Shown here in pieces: positions 55,106 to 64,000 of a stretch of 64,000 nt of DNA. Positions within the stretch are counted from its first letter, which is position 1. Each line of letters begins with the position of its first letter. This stretch comes from Silvanigrella paludirubra. Lineage in GTDB: Bacteria; Bdellovibrionota_B; Oligoflexia; Silvanigrellales; Silvanigrellaceae. Position numbers and translations under genes: made by a program. The stretch lies in assembly GCF_009208775.1 (NCBI RefSeq), contig NZ_WFLM01000004.1, positions 496,001 through 560,000 of the forward strand, read 5' to 3'. The notes under the pieces are model-generated. The model made no database searches. It worked only from the letters and a program-made list of their open reading frames with translations, and was not told the origin of the DNA.

Positions 55106-56302
55106 GTGCCATTGCTCAAAAAAAATGAAAATCCAAAAAAAAGGGAACTTGGCTTGGCACCTATGGAAGGTGTTACTTGCCTTGCTACAAGACTTTGGTT
55201 TTCCCTAACTTCACAGCCAGATTTTGCAATGACGCCTTTTCTGCGTGTGACAAGAGACTACCCTTGGAAACGAGTCCCTTCAACGTATGCAGCAGAAATT
55301 TTTGACCTAAAAGGCTTAACCTCATACCGCCTCATTCCTCAGCTCATGGGCACAAGTCCCTCCGATCTAGAACGAATAGCGACACCATTATTAAAAAACT
55401 CAAATTTCGTAGATATCAACTGCGGATGTCCATCTCCAAAAGTTGTTGGAAGTCATGCAGGAAGCGGTTTGCTCGAAAAATTAGAAGTTTTTGAAGAGTT
55501 TTTAACTGGCATTCAAGAAAAACTAGGTGAATCTCGTTATAGCATAAAAATGAGATCGGGATTTCACACGAATGATGAGTTTCCCAAATTGTTAAACCTT
55601 GTTGCAAAAATGAAAATGTCTCAACTCACCCTTCATGCTCGTACTCGTCAAGAGCGCTATACTTCATTTTCTAAATGGAATTTGATCGATATGGCTTCTC
55701 AAACATGTGGTTTTCCAGTTGTAGGCTCTGGCGATATTGTGGACTCACAAAGCTTGGAAAATACAATGGGGCAAGCTCCTATGGTAGAAAAAATCATTGT
55801 GGGCCGTGGAGCTTTGAGAAATCCTTGGATTTTTCAAGAGTTAAGAACGAATGAAATCGTACAATTGACAAGCAGAACCCTTGTTCTCTCTTTGGCGTGT
55901 TATGCTGTCTTGCAAGATATTTTGGCGAATAATCCTTCCTTACTTTTACAACTTGTTGAAAAAGGTCTTTTTGAAAAAACTTGTGGGACAGATGAAAATT
56001 TATGGGAACAACTCTATCATAAGTTAACAGTTTTATACTATGGACATTACATCGAAACAAAATCTTTGGTGGTAGAAAGACCAAGTTTTGCAAGAGTCAA
56101 AATGATTTGGAATTCTTTAAGAAGCTCCTTAAATTCAGGGTTTATGGATCCTTTTTTACTAAGAGTGAATTGTTTTCCCGATTTTGAAAAAGGCATTGTA
56201 AGTAAAGTACAAGAAAGTAATGAATTATTGAGCCTTAAATACAGTTCTCAATATGACTGGATTTATTCCGGAGCAAAAAATAATGGAAATGAACAAAATT
56301 GA
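55106..56302 (+). CDS. dus: tRNA-dihydrouridine synthase
   Basis: A 398-residue FMN enzyme. LGLAPMEGVTCLATRLWF is the TIM-barrel start; FVDINCGCPSPKV holds the catalytic Cys, followed by SIKMRSGF, TLHARTRQERYTSFSKW, VVGSGDIV and IIVGRGALRNPWIF. All fit a Dus protein reducing uridine in tRNA. A GTG start at 55106 follows AAAAGGA. The C-terminal region is somewhat longer than usual. A small membrane protein gene overlaps its 3' end. Confidence 0.93.
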   Translation: MPLLKKNENPKKRELGLAPMEGVTCLATRLWFSLTSQPDFAMTPFLRVTRDYPWKRVPSTYAAEIFDLKGLTSYRLIPQLMGTSPSDLERIATPLLKNSNFVDINCGCPSPKVVGSHAGSGLLEKLEVFEEFLTGIQEKLGESRYSIKMRSGFHTNDEFPKLLNLVAKMKMSQLTLHARTRQERYTSFSKWNLIDMASQTCGFPVVGSGDIVDSQSLENTMGQAPMVEKIIVGRGALRNPWIFQELRTNEIVQLTSRTLVLSLACYAVLQDILANNPSLLLQLVEKGLFEKTCGTDENLWEQLYHKLTVLYYGHYIETKSLVVERPSFARVKMIWNSLRSSLNSGFMDPFLLRVNCFPDFEKGIVSKVQESNELLSLKYSSQYDWIYSGAKNNGNEQN

Positions 56303-56516
56303 TAAATTAAAAAATGTTATTGAAAATCATGAACAAATTGCAAATGAAGAATCTGATGATGCTTCAAAACTTTGGAAACAATATCAAAATCAAAAAAATA
56401 AAAAAAATTTAAGTAAGATTTTTTTGTTTTCTTTTGTTATACTTATTATTGTTATTCTAGCAATTGTCGGTCTTTATATTGTACTATCAACCACAGACCC
56501 TCTCCACGGTATATAA
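56283..56516 (+). CDS. Small single-pass membrane protein
   Basis: A 77-residue protein with a charged N-terminal half and one C-terminal transmembrane helix (IFLFSFVILIIVILAIVGLYIVL). The ATG at 56283 follows CCGGAG and overlaps the end of the dus gene by 20 bases, suggesting coupled translation. No family recognised. Confidence 0.6.
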   Translation: MEMNKIDKLKNVIENHEQIANEESDDASKLWKQYQNQKNKKNLSKIFLFSFVILIIVILAIVGLYIVLSTTDPLHGI

Positions 56517-56674
56517 TTTTGACCTCATACACTATTGATTTGTTTTTTTTCGACCGATAAGATATTTGTTAGAACAGAAAAACATTACGATTAAGATTTT
56601 CATCAATTTATTAATTAAAAATTGATTAGGAAGTGGCGCGCCTGATGATTTTTCTTAAGTAACCAGGATGTATT

Positions 56675-57298
56675 ATGGGCAGTTTTGAAAGAAAAGTGCT
56701 TGTTCTTGATTCAAGGTATGAACCGGTAAAAGTCGTCACAATGGAGCTAGGATTCGTCCTTCTTTATGCAGGAAGAGTGACATCAATCATAGATTCCGAG
56801 CGTGTTATAAATGGAGTTTCTCGAGTTTGGAAAGTTCCATGGATTGTCCGGTTGGAAGGTTGTAGGCCAAGAAACAAAAGATTAAATGGTCCAAGATTTT
56901 CAAGGCAAAATATATATTTGCGAGATGGTTTTCGTTGTCAATATTGTCAGTGTTCTGGATTAGCTTCTAACTTAACATTAGATCATCTGCTTCCCTCTGC
57001 TAAAGGTGGGAAAACCACATGGGAAAATATCGTAACAGCTTGCAAGACTTGTAATATGAAAAAAGGTGCAAAAACGATTGAAGAGTTAGGAATAAAGTTA
57101 CAAAGACCTCCTTCAAAGCCACAGTTGCATCCTACTGCTTTGTTCCCTTTAAGATATGGCATTACGACAAAAAATGCTCCGCAAGCTTGGTTACCTTATT
57201 TAGATTTGTCTGTGGCAGATAGAGCTTTAGTGCTAGGATTTGATGCTTCTCCTGTGTTTGTGAATTCATATCAGCAAGATTCTCTCATCCAAGTTTAA
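56675..57298 (+). CDS. HNH endonuclease-domain protein
   Basis: A 207-residue protein. The N-terminal half (VLVLDSRYEPVKVVTMELGFVLLYAGR) matches the domain found upstream of HNH in a widely distributed family. Residues ~88-128 hold an HNH fold with zinc ligands CQYC and CKTC: FRCQYCQC, LTLDHLLPSAKGGKTTWENIVTACKTCNMKKG. A GGATG site is near the ATG. This family is common as a housekeeping-like solitary gene, not evidently linked to restriction or mobile elements. Function unknown. Confidence 0.88.
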   Translation: MGSFERKVLVLDSRYEPVKVVTMELGFVLLYAGRVTSIIDSERVINGVSRVWKVPWIVRLEGCRPRNKRLNGPRFSRQNIYLRDGFRCQYCQCSGLASNLTLDHLLPSAKGGKTTWENIVTACKTCNMKKGAKTIEELGIKLQRPPSKPQLHPTALFPLRYGITTKNAPQAWLPYLDLSVADRALVLGFDASPVFVNSYQQDSLIQV

Positions 57299-57370
57299 AA
57301 TTTTTAAAAATAATGTAGTCTTCCCTAAAATGTAAAGATTCTTTTTTACAGTGATTTGGGGAATTTTCTT

Positions 57371-58219
57371 ATGATTGGATTAGAAGATCGTTTTATCGAT
57401 ATTAATGGATATAAAACTCGTTATTGGTTATCTGGAAATTCAGAATCTATAATCTTGTTACTTCATGGATTTGCCTTTTCGGTGGAAATTTGGGAATCAA
57501 ACATTCATGAACTTTCAAAAAATCATAAAGTAATTGCATTAGATTTATTGGGTTTTGGATTAACGGATAAACCAAAAGGAAAACAAAAAATTGAAGATTT
57601 TCCTCTTTTTGTTTTTGAATTTTTAAAAAAAATGTCTATCCAAAAAGTCCATATAGTTGGGCATTCTATGGGGGGATTGATTGCTACAAAAATGGCAGAA
57701 ATGCACCCAGAGGTTATTGAGTCCTTGGTTTTATTGGGAAGTGCTGGATTTTCTAAAAATATTCCTATGCATTTTCGCATTTTTTCATTGCCCTTTATTG
57801 GTGAAATGTTTGTAAAGCCAAATAAACGGGGATTAATGAGTGCTTTAAGAAAGAATACTTATGTTAAATCGGCAGTGACTCCCAAACTGGCAGATAAGCT
57901 ATTTGAGTTTTCATTGCATCCAGAAATGGGCCCAACTCTTTTAAAAATTACGAGAACTGCGGTTGATTTTTTCGGTTTTAAAGGATTTATAATTCGAAAT
58001 ATTAAAAAAGATATCCATAAATTAACAATGCCTGTTTTAATCATATGGGGAAAAGAAGATTCCATCATTTATTTAGATCATGCTTATGTAGCAAATAGAT
58101 TGATTAAACAATCAAAACTTGTCATTTTTGATGAATGTGGTCATCTTCCACAATTAGAATATCCGGAAAAATTTAATTATCTACTCGGTCAATTTTTTAA
58201 TGTAACAAAGAAGTCATAA
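57371..58219 (+). CDS. Alpha/beta-hydrolase
   Basis: A 282-residue hydrolase with a full triad: Ser in VGHSMGGLIATKM, Asp in LIIWGKEDSII and His in FDECGHLPQLEYPEKF. LLLHGFAFSVEIWE is the oxyanion region and VIALDLLGFGLTDKP a conserved strand. The ATG at 57371 follows TTGGGGA; an in-frame TTG at 57356 is less good. No transmembrane segment. Likely an esterase, lipase or related hydrolase; substrate unknown. Confidence 0.88.
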   Translation: MIGLEDRFIDINGYKTRYWLSGNSESIILLLHGFAFSVEIWESNIHELSKNHKVIALDLLGFGLTDKPKGKQKIEDFPLFVFEFLKKMSIQKVHIVGHSMGGLIATKMAEMHPEVIESLVLLGSAGFSKNIPMHFRIFSLPFIGEMFVKPNKRGLMSALRKNTYVKSAVTPKLADKLFEFSLHPEMGPTLLKITRTAVDFFGFKGFIIRNIKKDIHKLTMPVLIIWGKEDSIIYLDHAYVANRLIKQSKLVIFDECGHLPQLEYPEKFNYLLGQFFNVTKKS

Positions 58220-58353
58220 CTAATTGTTAATATTTAATAAATTGTTATTTGTGAAAAAATCTGATATATTATTTTGTTGACTTTTAATTTGTAAAAGAGT
58301 TTCATAACTTTCTGTTTTTTGATTAGTTGACCAATCGATGGAGCTCAATATCT

Positions 58354-59502
58354 ATGTCGTCAAATGGAGCCACTGTTTCCAATTTTAAAGTTTTAATAGC
58401 TGGGTTTGCTGCTTTTGCTATGTTTTTTGGCTCAGGAAATCTTGTATTTCCTCTAAAAATGGGAAGTGAGACACAATCCAATTGGGTTTTTTCTTCGATA
58501 GGTTTAGCAGTCACTGGGGTCATTGTCCCTTTTTTAGGATTAGCGGCTTTAACTTGTTTAAAAGGCTCACAAGATCAGTTTTTTAGATGGCTTGGAAAAG
58601 TTGGCGCTTGGATAGTCCCATTTCTTATATTGCTTTTAATCGGGCCATTTGGAGTGATTCCTCGCTGCATCACGGTTGGTTTTGGTGCTTGGCAATCCTT
58701 TGTCCCTACAACCCCTATTTGGGCGTTTGCTTTGGGTTGTGTTGCTATTATTTGGTTAGCTACCTTTGGTAATGGAAAAATCGTTGATGTCATTGGAAAA
58801 TATTTTACACCTGTGAAGCTTGGTGCTTTAGCCTTGGTTATTGGCGGTTCTCTCTATTTTGCGCTTTCATCCGCTAGCAGCATTGTGCCAAGCACAACAA
58901 CACCCATGGGGGCATTTAAAGCTGGATTTTTTGAAGGCTATAATACTATGGATCTTATGGCTGCGATCTTTTTTGGTGTTAGTTTAGTTCAATACTTTAA
59001 AACGAGCGGTAGCGATAAAATTCCTTTTAAGCCGACCTTGTCAGCAATGGCTCTGGGTATGTCCCTTCTTATGATTGTATATATGGCTCTTGTTTACTTA
59101 GGAGCGGCTTATTCAACTCAGGTCTCTCATTTGCCTGAACCACAAATTTTGCCACATATTGCTCATATTGCTTTAGGAGAGGCTTCTGATTATTTAATTT
59201 CATTTACGTTGGTTGTTTCATGTCTTACAACGGCAGTGGCTTTAACTTCAGTTTCTGTAGATTTTTTATGTGCTAAAATTCCTTTTTTAAATGGGAAACG
59301 CCAACTTACTTTAATGCTCTGCATTATCATTACTTTTGTAATTGCTTTAACTGATTTTAGAGGGATCATGTCTTTTATGGCTCCTATCCTTCAAGTAATG
59401 TATCCATTTATTATTGCAATGGCGTTATTAAATATAATTGTTTATGCATTTAAAAACATAAAATCTAATCATAAATTGAAAAAAGAAAAAAAGGCGGCTT
59501 AA
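58354..59502 (+). CDS. brnQ: Branched-chain amino-acid transport carrier BrnQ
   Basis: A 382-residue polytopic membrane protein of the LIVCS family. FAAFAMFFGSGNLVFPLKMG is the family N-terminal signature, and IGPFGVIPRCITVGFGAW, GFFEGYNTMDLMAAIFFG and VALTSVSVDFL match BrnQ. Twelve hydrophobic segments are predicted. It imports leucine, isoleucine and valine with Na+ or H+. The ATG at 58354 follows TGGAG. It ends before an intrinsic terminator that doubles as the ribosome-binding region of the next gene. Confidence 0.94.
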   Translation: MSSNGATVSNFKVLIAGFAAFAMFFGSGNLVFPLKMGSETQSNWVFSSIGLAVTGVIVPFLGLAALTCLKGSQDQFFRWLGKVGAWIVPFLILLLIGPFGVIPRCITVGFGAWQSFVPTTPIWAFALGCVAIIWLATFGNGKIVDVIGKYFTPVKLGALALVIGGSLYFALSSASSIVPSTTTPMGAFKAGFFEGYNTMDLMAAIFFGVSLVQYFKTSGSDKIPFKPTLSAMALGMSLLMIVYMALVYLGAAYSTQVSHLPEPQILPHIAHIALGEASDYLISFTLVVSCLTTAVALTSVSVDFLCAKIPFLNGKRQLTLMLCIIITFVIALTDFRGIMSFMAPILQVMYPFIIAMALLNIIVYAFKNIKSNHKLKKEKKAA

Positions 59503-59531
59503 ACTTTTTGATTTAAAGTTTAATTTTTGAT

Positions 59532-59565
59532 AAATCCTCCTTAATAAAATTAAGGAGGATTTTTT
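59532..59565 (+). terminator. Terminator after brnQ containing the ribosome-binding site of the next gene
   Basis: AAATCCTCCTTAAT pairs over 14 bp with ATTAAGGAGGATTT around an AAA loop and is followed by a T-run. The AAGGAGG in the right arm is the ribosome-binding site of the gene starting at 59566. The hairpin therefore both terminates transcription and masks the site. Confidence 0.85.
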
Positions 59566-60168
59566 ATGTTTTTTGAATGGGACTCTTGTTTATTTAATGG
59601 TCGTCTATTGCAAGTAAGTCCTCTGAATTATTCCGACATCACTTCTCTTAAAAAAGTATTTTCTCAAGATTTATTTGAGTATTATCCATCTTGTTTTTCT
59701 TCTTGTGAAGAATTTGTTAATAAAAAAATAATTGAAAAAGAAAAAAAAATTTATTATCCTTGGGTATTTATCGAAAAAGAATCGGGAGAATGTATTGGAA
59801 CAAGTTCATTTTCAAATATTTCCTTTGAACACAAACGCCTTGAAATTGGTTTCACTTGGTTTGGAAAAGAGAAACAAAAATTAGGATTTAATGTAGAGTC
59901 TAAATTATTATTGCTTGAGTATTTGTTTGAAAAAGCAGGTTTTACTCGTGTCGAATTTAAAACAGATGAGCTTAATATAAGTTCAAATTTAGCCATGCAA
60001 AAACTTGGATTTACAAAAGAAGGCGTATTTAGAAAACATTTAATTATGCCTTCAGGAAGATATCGTAACAGTGTTTATTACAGTGTTATCGATGAAGATT
60101 GGCAACAGGTAAAAGAAATTATTTTAAATCGGTTACAAAAAAAACAGATTATGATGAATACAAAATAA
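59566..60168 (+). CDS. GNAT-family acetyltransferase (RimJ/RimL-like)
   Basis: A 200-residue acetyltransferase. FIEKESGECIGTSSFSNISFEHKRLEIGFTWFG, then LLLEYLFEKAGFTRVEFKTDELNISSNLAMQKLGFTKEGVFRKH is the RimJ/RimL acetyl-CoA and C-terminal pattern. It probably acetylates a protein N-terminus or a small molecule. The ATG follows AAGGAGG at 7 bases, but that site sits in the stem of the brnQ terminator, so readthrough and unfolding would be needed for translation. Confidence 0.88.
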   Translation: MFFEWDSCLFNGRLLQVSPLNYSDITSLKKVFSQDLFEYYPSCFSSCEEFVNKKIIEKEKKIYYPWVFIEKESGECIGTSSFSNISFEHKRLEIGFTWFGKEKQKLGFNVESKLLLLEYLFEKAGFTRVEFKTDELNISSNLAMQKLGFTKEGVFRKHLIMPSGRYRNSVYYSVIDEDWQQVKEIILNRLQKKQIMMNTK

Positions 60169-60186
60169 TATCAGAAAATTATAAAT

Positions 60187-60957
60187 TTATTTAAACCAAA
60201 TTGGAATTGAATATTTTTTTAATAATTTTTTCATTTCACCATTTTTAATCATTTTTTTAATTGTCTTATTTAAAATTTCTACCCTTTCTTCTGAATTCTT
60301 TTTTTTAGGAGAAAAAGCAATATAAACATTTTCTAAAGGGCTGCATCCTGAGTTTTTAAGTTCCTTTATATCGTAATGTTTTTTTAAATAGAAATTGACA
60401 ACATTGGGATCTTCTACAAAAGCATCTATTTCTCCATTACGAGCTTTTCCAATCATTTTTTCGAGAACATAATCTCCAAATGTCTCATCAATTTTAGTTT
60501 TATCTGCTAAATTATTTTTAATATACGTATTTAATTCTTCATAATACGAATAATCTTTAACAATTCCAACCCGAATTGATTTTAAAGAGTCTATTCCTGT
60601 ATATTTAAAAACTTTCTTTCCAAACGTATAATAACAATTTTGGCTTTTTCCTAAAATATCACTAAAAATAAAATCAGGAGCGTCTTCTTTTGCGGCTCCA
60701 ACAATAGCATCGAAACCTCCTTCTCTAGTTTCTGTTACTGCACGTGCCCAATTCATGGTTTCATATTTTATATTTTCTTCTCCAAACGCTTTTTGTAAAA
60801 TTTCAATCATGTAACCTTGATTGATGTCACTAGGGGAGCAATTGTAGGGGCACCAATAATCAGCTCGGACATGAATGGGTTCACTTGAATAAGCTTGCAA
60901 TTTTAAAATAATAAAAATAGAAATATAAAACATTTTTTGAATTATAAATTTTTTCAT
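60187..60957 (-). CDS. Orphan periplasmic solute-binding protein, family 3-like
   Basis: A 256-residue protein with signal peptide (MKKFIIQKMFYISIFIILKLQAYS). Visible family-3 blocks are GYMIEILQKAFGEENIKYETMNWARAVTETREGGFDAIVGAA, IRVGIVKDYSYYEEL, and GEIDAFVEDPNVVNFYLKK. Two Cys (WCPYNC) near the N-terminus may bridge. No transporter genes lie nearby. It is the third such orphan in the window. Confidence 0.82.
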   Translation of the reverse strand: MKKFIIQKMFYISIFIILKLQAYSSEPIHVRADYWCPYNCSPSDINQGYMIEILQKAFGEENIKYETMNWARAVTETREGGFDAIVGAAKEDAPDFIFSDILGKSQNCYYTFGKKVFKYTGIDSLKSIRVGIVKDYSYYEELNTYIKNNLADKTKIDETFGDYVLEKMIGKARNGEIDAFVEDPNVVNFYLKKHYDIKELKNSGCSPLENVYIAFSPKKKNSEERVEILNKTIKKMIKNGEMKKLLKKYSIPIWFK

Positions 60958-61126
60958 TTAAAGCTCCAATAAATTAACTTTCTATTAAGTTAACAGCTTT
61001 GGTTTTTAAAACAAAGATTAAAGTTTAATTTAAATTGTCAAATTTGTAGTTTTTAGCTTGAGTTCTAATAATTGTGAATCGCTATTTTATTTTGATTATT
61101 GTTTTCTCGATCGGTTCTTTCACAAA

Positions 61127-61158
61127 AAAAAGAGCTTTGTCGAAACAAAGCTCTTTTT
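61127..61158 (-). terminator. Intrinsic terminator after rpsG
   Basis: AAAAAGAGCTTTGT and ACAAAGCTCTTTTT form a 14-bp perfect stem with a CGAA tetraloop, flanked by A and T runs, 50 bases past the rpsG stop on the minus strand. It ends the ribosomal-protein transcript before any elongation-factor gene. Confidence 0.9.
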
Positions 61159-61210
61159 GCCAAAAATAGGAAACTTTATGAGAAAACAAACTGGTTGCAG
61201 GTAGTTAAAA

Positions 61211-61687
<477 letters not shown>

Positions 61688-61833
61688 TTAAATTCCTTTA
61701 ATAAAAGAGAAACTTCAAAGTTTCTTTGAAACCTTTACTCAAAAACAGGACTCATTGTTCTGTTTCTGTTTGTTGTGTTGGCCATATTGCAGGCAGGGAG
61801 CAACAAATCTCACCTTAGCTTTGCAGCTTTAGC

Positions 61834-62247
61834 TTACTTCTTGCCTTTTTTAGCAGGTTCAGCGGCAGCAGCGCCTCCTTTAGGACGTTTTGCGCCGTAA
61901 AGAGAACGAGATTGACGACGTTTTGCAACGCCAGTTGTATCAAGTGCACCACGAACAATGTGGTAGCGCACACCAGGTAAGTCTTTTACACGACCGCCAC
62001 GAACGAGAACAACGGAGTGCTCTTGTAAGTTATGGCCTTCACCTGGGATATAGGAAATAACTTCAATACCAGTAGTCAAACGAACCTTTGCAACCTTACG
62101 GATCGCAGAGTTTGGTTTTTTAGGTGTTGTTGTATAAACGCGTGTACAAACGCCACGACGTTGTGGGCACTCTTTAAGTGCTGGGGACTTGCTGCGGTAA
62201 GGGTTTGGCTTACGGCCGCTTGCGACAAGCTGGTTAATGGTTGGCAT
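61834..62247 (-). CDS. rpsL: Ribosomal protein S12
   Basis: A 137-residue S12. [40 protein letters not shown] and the decoding-site loop [19 protein letters not shown] are conserved. The residues whose change gives streptomycin resistance, Lys43 and Lys88 (counting Met), are wild type. The C-terminal [12 protein letters not shown] tail is slightly extended. A strong AAGGAAAGG site and a sigma70-type promoter lie upstream. Confidence 0.98.
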   Translation of the reverse strand: MPTINQLVASGRKPNPYRSKSPALKECPQRRGVCTRVYTTTPKKPNSAIRKVAKVRLTTGIEVISYIPGEGHNLQEHSVVLVRGGRVKDLPGVRYHIVRGALDTTGVAKRRQSRSLYGAKRPKGGAAAAEPAKKGKK

Positions 62248-62348
62248 ACGAAACCTTTCCTTGTATGTAGCCGTCAGTTTTCTTTAGTCCTGTTGTATTT
62301 TTGGCTTAAAACAGGTTTGCATAAAGTTGCCTTTGGCAAGAGTGGCAA

Positions 62349-62377
62349 ACAATAGAAAAGCTTCCTGTCAAAGTCAA
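62349..62377 (-). promoter_or_regulatory. Sigma70-type promoter of rpsL-rpsG
   Basis: On the minus strand TTGACT (-35, 62372-62377) and TATTGT (-10, 62349-62354) are separated by exactly 17 bases. The pair is ~100 bp before the rpsL start, which is a typical leader length for ribosomal-protein operons. Sequence match only. Confidence 0.6.
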
Positions 62378-62669
62378 CTCTTTTTTAATGGATAAATTAG
62401 GCATATTGAGGCCTTTTTATCAGTGCAAAAATGAGAAGGCAAAAAATCTCATAAAATATAAATATATGATTTTATTTGTATATTTTTGGTTGTAATTTTT
62501 TTGTCGACTTTTAATTGCCCCACAAGAAAATGCCTTTTGCTTAAAGGCTTCCTAAGCCATGCCTTCTATATCATGCAATTTAAGTGCTAAAGTTTTTCAT
62601 TATTTTCAGCTATTTTATCCTTAAAGAAACAAGAAATTTAGATCGTTTCTTTAAAAAGGGAGTTTGCAA

Positions 62670-64000
62670 ATGTTTTTAGCATCCCCAAAATCAAGCTTAA
62701 TACCAATTGCTTTACCTCCTTCTTCAAAAGGGGATGTTGAAAAGCAAGATTTAAAACTTGATGATGACAAAGATCCTTTTGATAATGCGCTAGAAAAAAT
62801 TTTTACTAAAACTAAAAAAGAAGATGAACCTTCCGTTCTTCCAAAACTATTTGTGTCTAAAAAAGAAGATGAAACAAAAAATGAGGAAACCAACTTTCTT
62901 TTAAATCCTATTTTTTCTTCATCTTATTTATTTCAACCACAATGGCAAAATCAAAATCCAACAAAAGAAGCTTTATTATTAGAACCACAAATTGAATTGA
63001 ATCCTTTGGAACCTAAAAGTCTTTTAAGTATTTTAGATGCAAGTGAAAAAAATTTGAAATTAGATGGTTATCAATTTTTTGAATTTGCAAAGCCAATAAA
63101 TATAGATAAAAATTTAATTGGAAACATAAACCTAGATGAAAATCAAAAAATTACTACAACTCCCTTTGCTAAAGAAAATAACTCCTTAAAAGATAATTCT
63201 AAATATGAATTAGTTGATGTAAATTTAGTTAAGAATGAGGATAATTTAATAAAGGCGTTTAATATAAATGATAGCAGTATAAATGAAAATATTCAAAAAG
63301 GAGATTTGGTTTTTATAAATAAAAATCCTATTAATTCAGGGAATAAAAATATACCAGTGGATATGAATATTTTTAATCCTAATATAAATATTGAAGTATC
63401 TGATATCAATTTTGATATGGATAAAATCCAAAATAACAACGGTAAAAATGTTATAGATCAATTAAATAAAGGATTTTTAAATCAAAAAGGAATTCAATTA
63501 AATGAAAATTTAGTTGCGTATCCTGTTGCTAAAATAGTGAATGATTCGGACATTAAAACGGATTATTACTTATTTAAAAAAGAATTTAGCCCATCTGGTG
63601 AAAAACAACAATTTATCGGAGTTATTTCAAAAGACAACGATCATCAAAAAGATATTATGAATAATAAAAATAGCTTTGATCCGAAAGATTTTTTATTCAT
63701 AGATAATAAAAATAATTTTAGCGAAATAAATAAATCTATTAAATATGATCTAAATAAAAACAATTCTTTTTATATGAATGATGTTTTTAATAATAAAAAT
63801 AATTTGAATGAAATTGATATTGAGAACCCTAATTTTGAATTAAAAGATTTAAAAATTAAAACTATAGATAGTTTTGTTCGCACAAACAAGATGGGTGATA
63901 ATTTTAAAACTATAAAAATATCTGGAAATGAAGATGAATTAAGAAAAATAGATATGATTGATCCTAAAAATCAGTTACAAGTTTCAAAATTAAATGAATC
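62670..64000 (+). CDS. Long Asn/Lys-rich protein, partial at window end
   Basis: The frame opens at an ATG (62670) after AAGGGAG and runs without a stop to the window end, at least 443 residues. It has no signal peptide or transmembrane segment. The sequence is highly biased to Asn, Lys, Asp and Ile with few Cys or Trp and looks mostly disordered (LDDDKDPFDNALEKIF, then many KNNNLNE-like stretches). FliK-like hook-length control proteins have such N-terminal regions, and flagellar genes are in this window, but the C-terminus is not seen, so this is only a suggestion. Confidence 0.55.
   Translation, partial: MFLASPKSSLIPIALPPSSKGDVEKQDLKLDDDKDPFDNALEKIFTKTKKEDEPSVLPKLFVSKKEDETKNEETNFLLNPIFSSSYLFQPQWQNQNPTKEALLLEPQIELNPLEPKSLLSILDASEKNLKLDGYQFFEFAKPINIDKNLIGNINLDENQKITTTPFAKENNSLKDNSKYELVDVNLVKNEDNLIKAFNINDSSINENIQKGDLVFINKNPINSGNKNIPVDMNIFNPNINIEVSDINFDMDKIQNNNGKNVIDQLNKGFLNQKGIQLNENLVAYPVAKIVNDSDIKTDYYLFKKEFSPSGEKQQFIGVISKDNDHQKDIMNNKNSFDPKDFLFIDNKNNFSEINKSIKYDLNKNNSFYMNDVFNNKNNLNEIDIENPNFELKDLKIKTIDSFVRTNKMGDNFKTIKISGNEDELRKIDMIDPKNQLQVSKLNE

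Overview
The window is a chromosomal segment from a very AT-rich, flagellated Gram-negative bacterium. The combination of a Myxococcus/Bdellovibrio-style ArsA-like ATPase pair with an MCE lipid transporter, a short core-only flagellin, many small secreted or lipoprotein genes, orphan family-3 solute-binding proteins and several effector- or toxin-like genes points to the Bdellovibrionota/Oligoflexia (possibly Silvanigrella-like). This assignment is inferred from gene content only; no 16S gene is present.

Layout. 1-3 kb: a secreted RCC1-repeat protein cut by the window edge, and two secreted coiled-coil proteins. 3-8 kb: trmFO, an hldD-type epimerase and a membrane Fe-S oxidoreductase. 8-13.4 kb: an operon of tatA, two ArsA/Get3-like ATPases with complementary P-loop changes, and mlaE-mlaF-mlaD. 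13.4-22 kb: a lipoprotein resembling Vibrio cholerae-type cytolysins under a promoter overlapping a Fur-box-like site, a DsbA-like lipoprotein, udk-upp, and more lipoproteins including a trypsin-like protease. 22-27 kb: a two-component system with a tandem pair of histidine kinases, one of them internally deleted, then a WecE-type aminotransferase and a glycosyltransferase. 27.5-31 kb: fliD-fliS, a papain-fold hydrolase and a frameshifted lipoprotein. 31-43 kb: two orphan solute-binding proteins, a REC-PilZ protein, HAD-murI, an atypical protein-kinase-like protein, a DUF1338 enzyme, a HisC-like aminotransferase, a Dcu transporter, a CheZ-like protein and flagellin. 43-47 kb: an XRE/ImmA-like protein lacking the protease motif, a coiled-coil membrane protein, a TrmA-family protein lacking its nucleophilic cysteine, and an M24 peptidase. 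47.3-50.9 kb: an accessory island in which inverted IS6-family copies (one truncated) bracket a protein with a YopT-like C58 cysteine-protease triad and ankyrin repeats. 51-60 kb: ParA, acyltransferase, epimerase, dus, HNH, hydrolase, BrnQ and GNAT genes. 61-64 kb: rpsG and rpsL (no fusA follows), and the start of a long Asn/Lys-rich gene.

Themes. Envelope and lipid biology (Mla/ArsA, acyltransferase, heptose epimerase), motility (fliD, fliS, flagellin, CheZ-like) and host- or prey-directed candidates (cytolysin, C58-ankyrin protein, kinase-like protein, RCC1 protein) recur. The most novel candidates are the asymmetric ArsA-like pair tied to an Mla transporter, the IS-bracketed C58-ankyrin protein, and the putatively iron-regulated cytolysin. 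All functional calls rest on reading motifs by eye; no database search was run.
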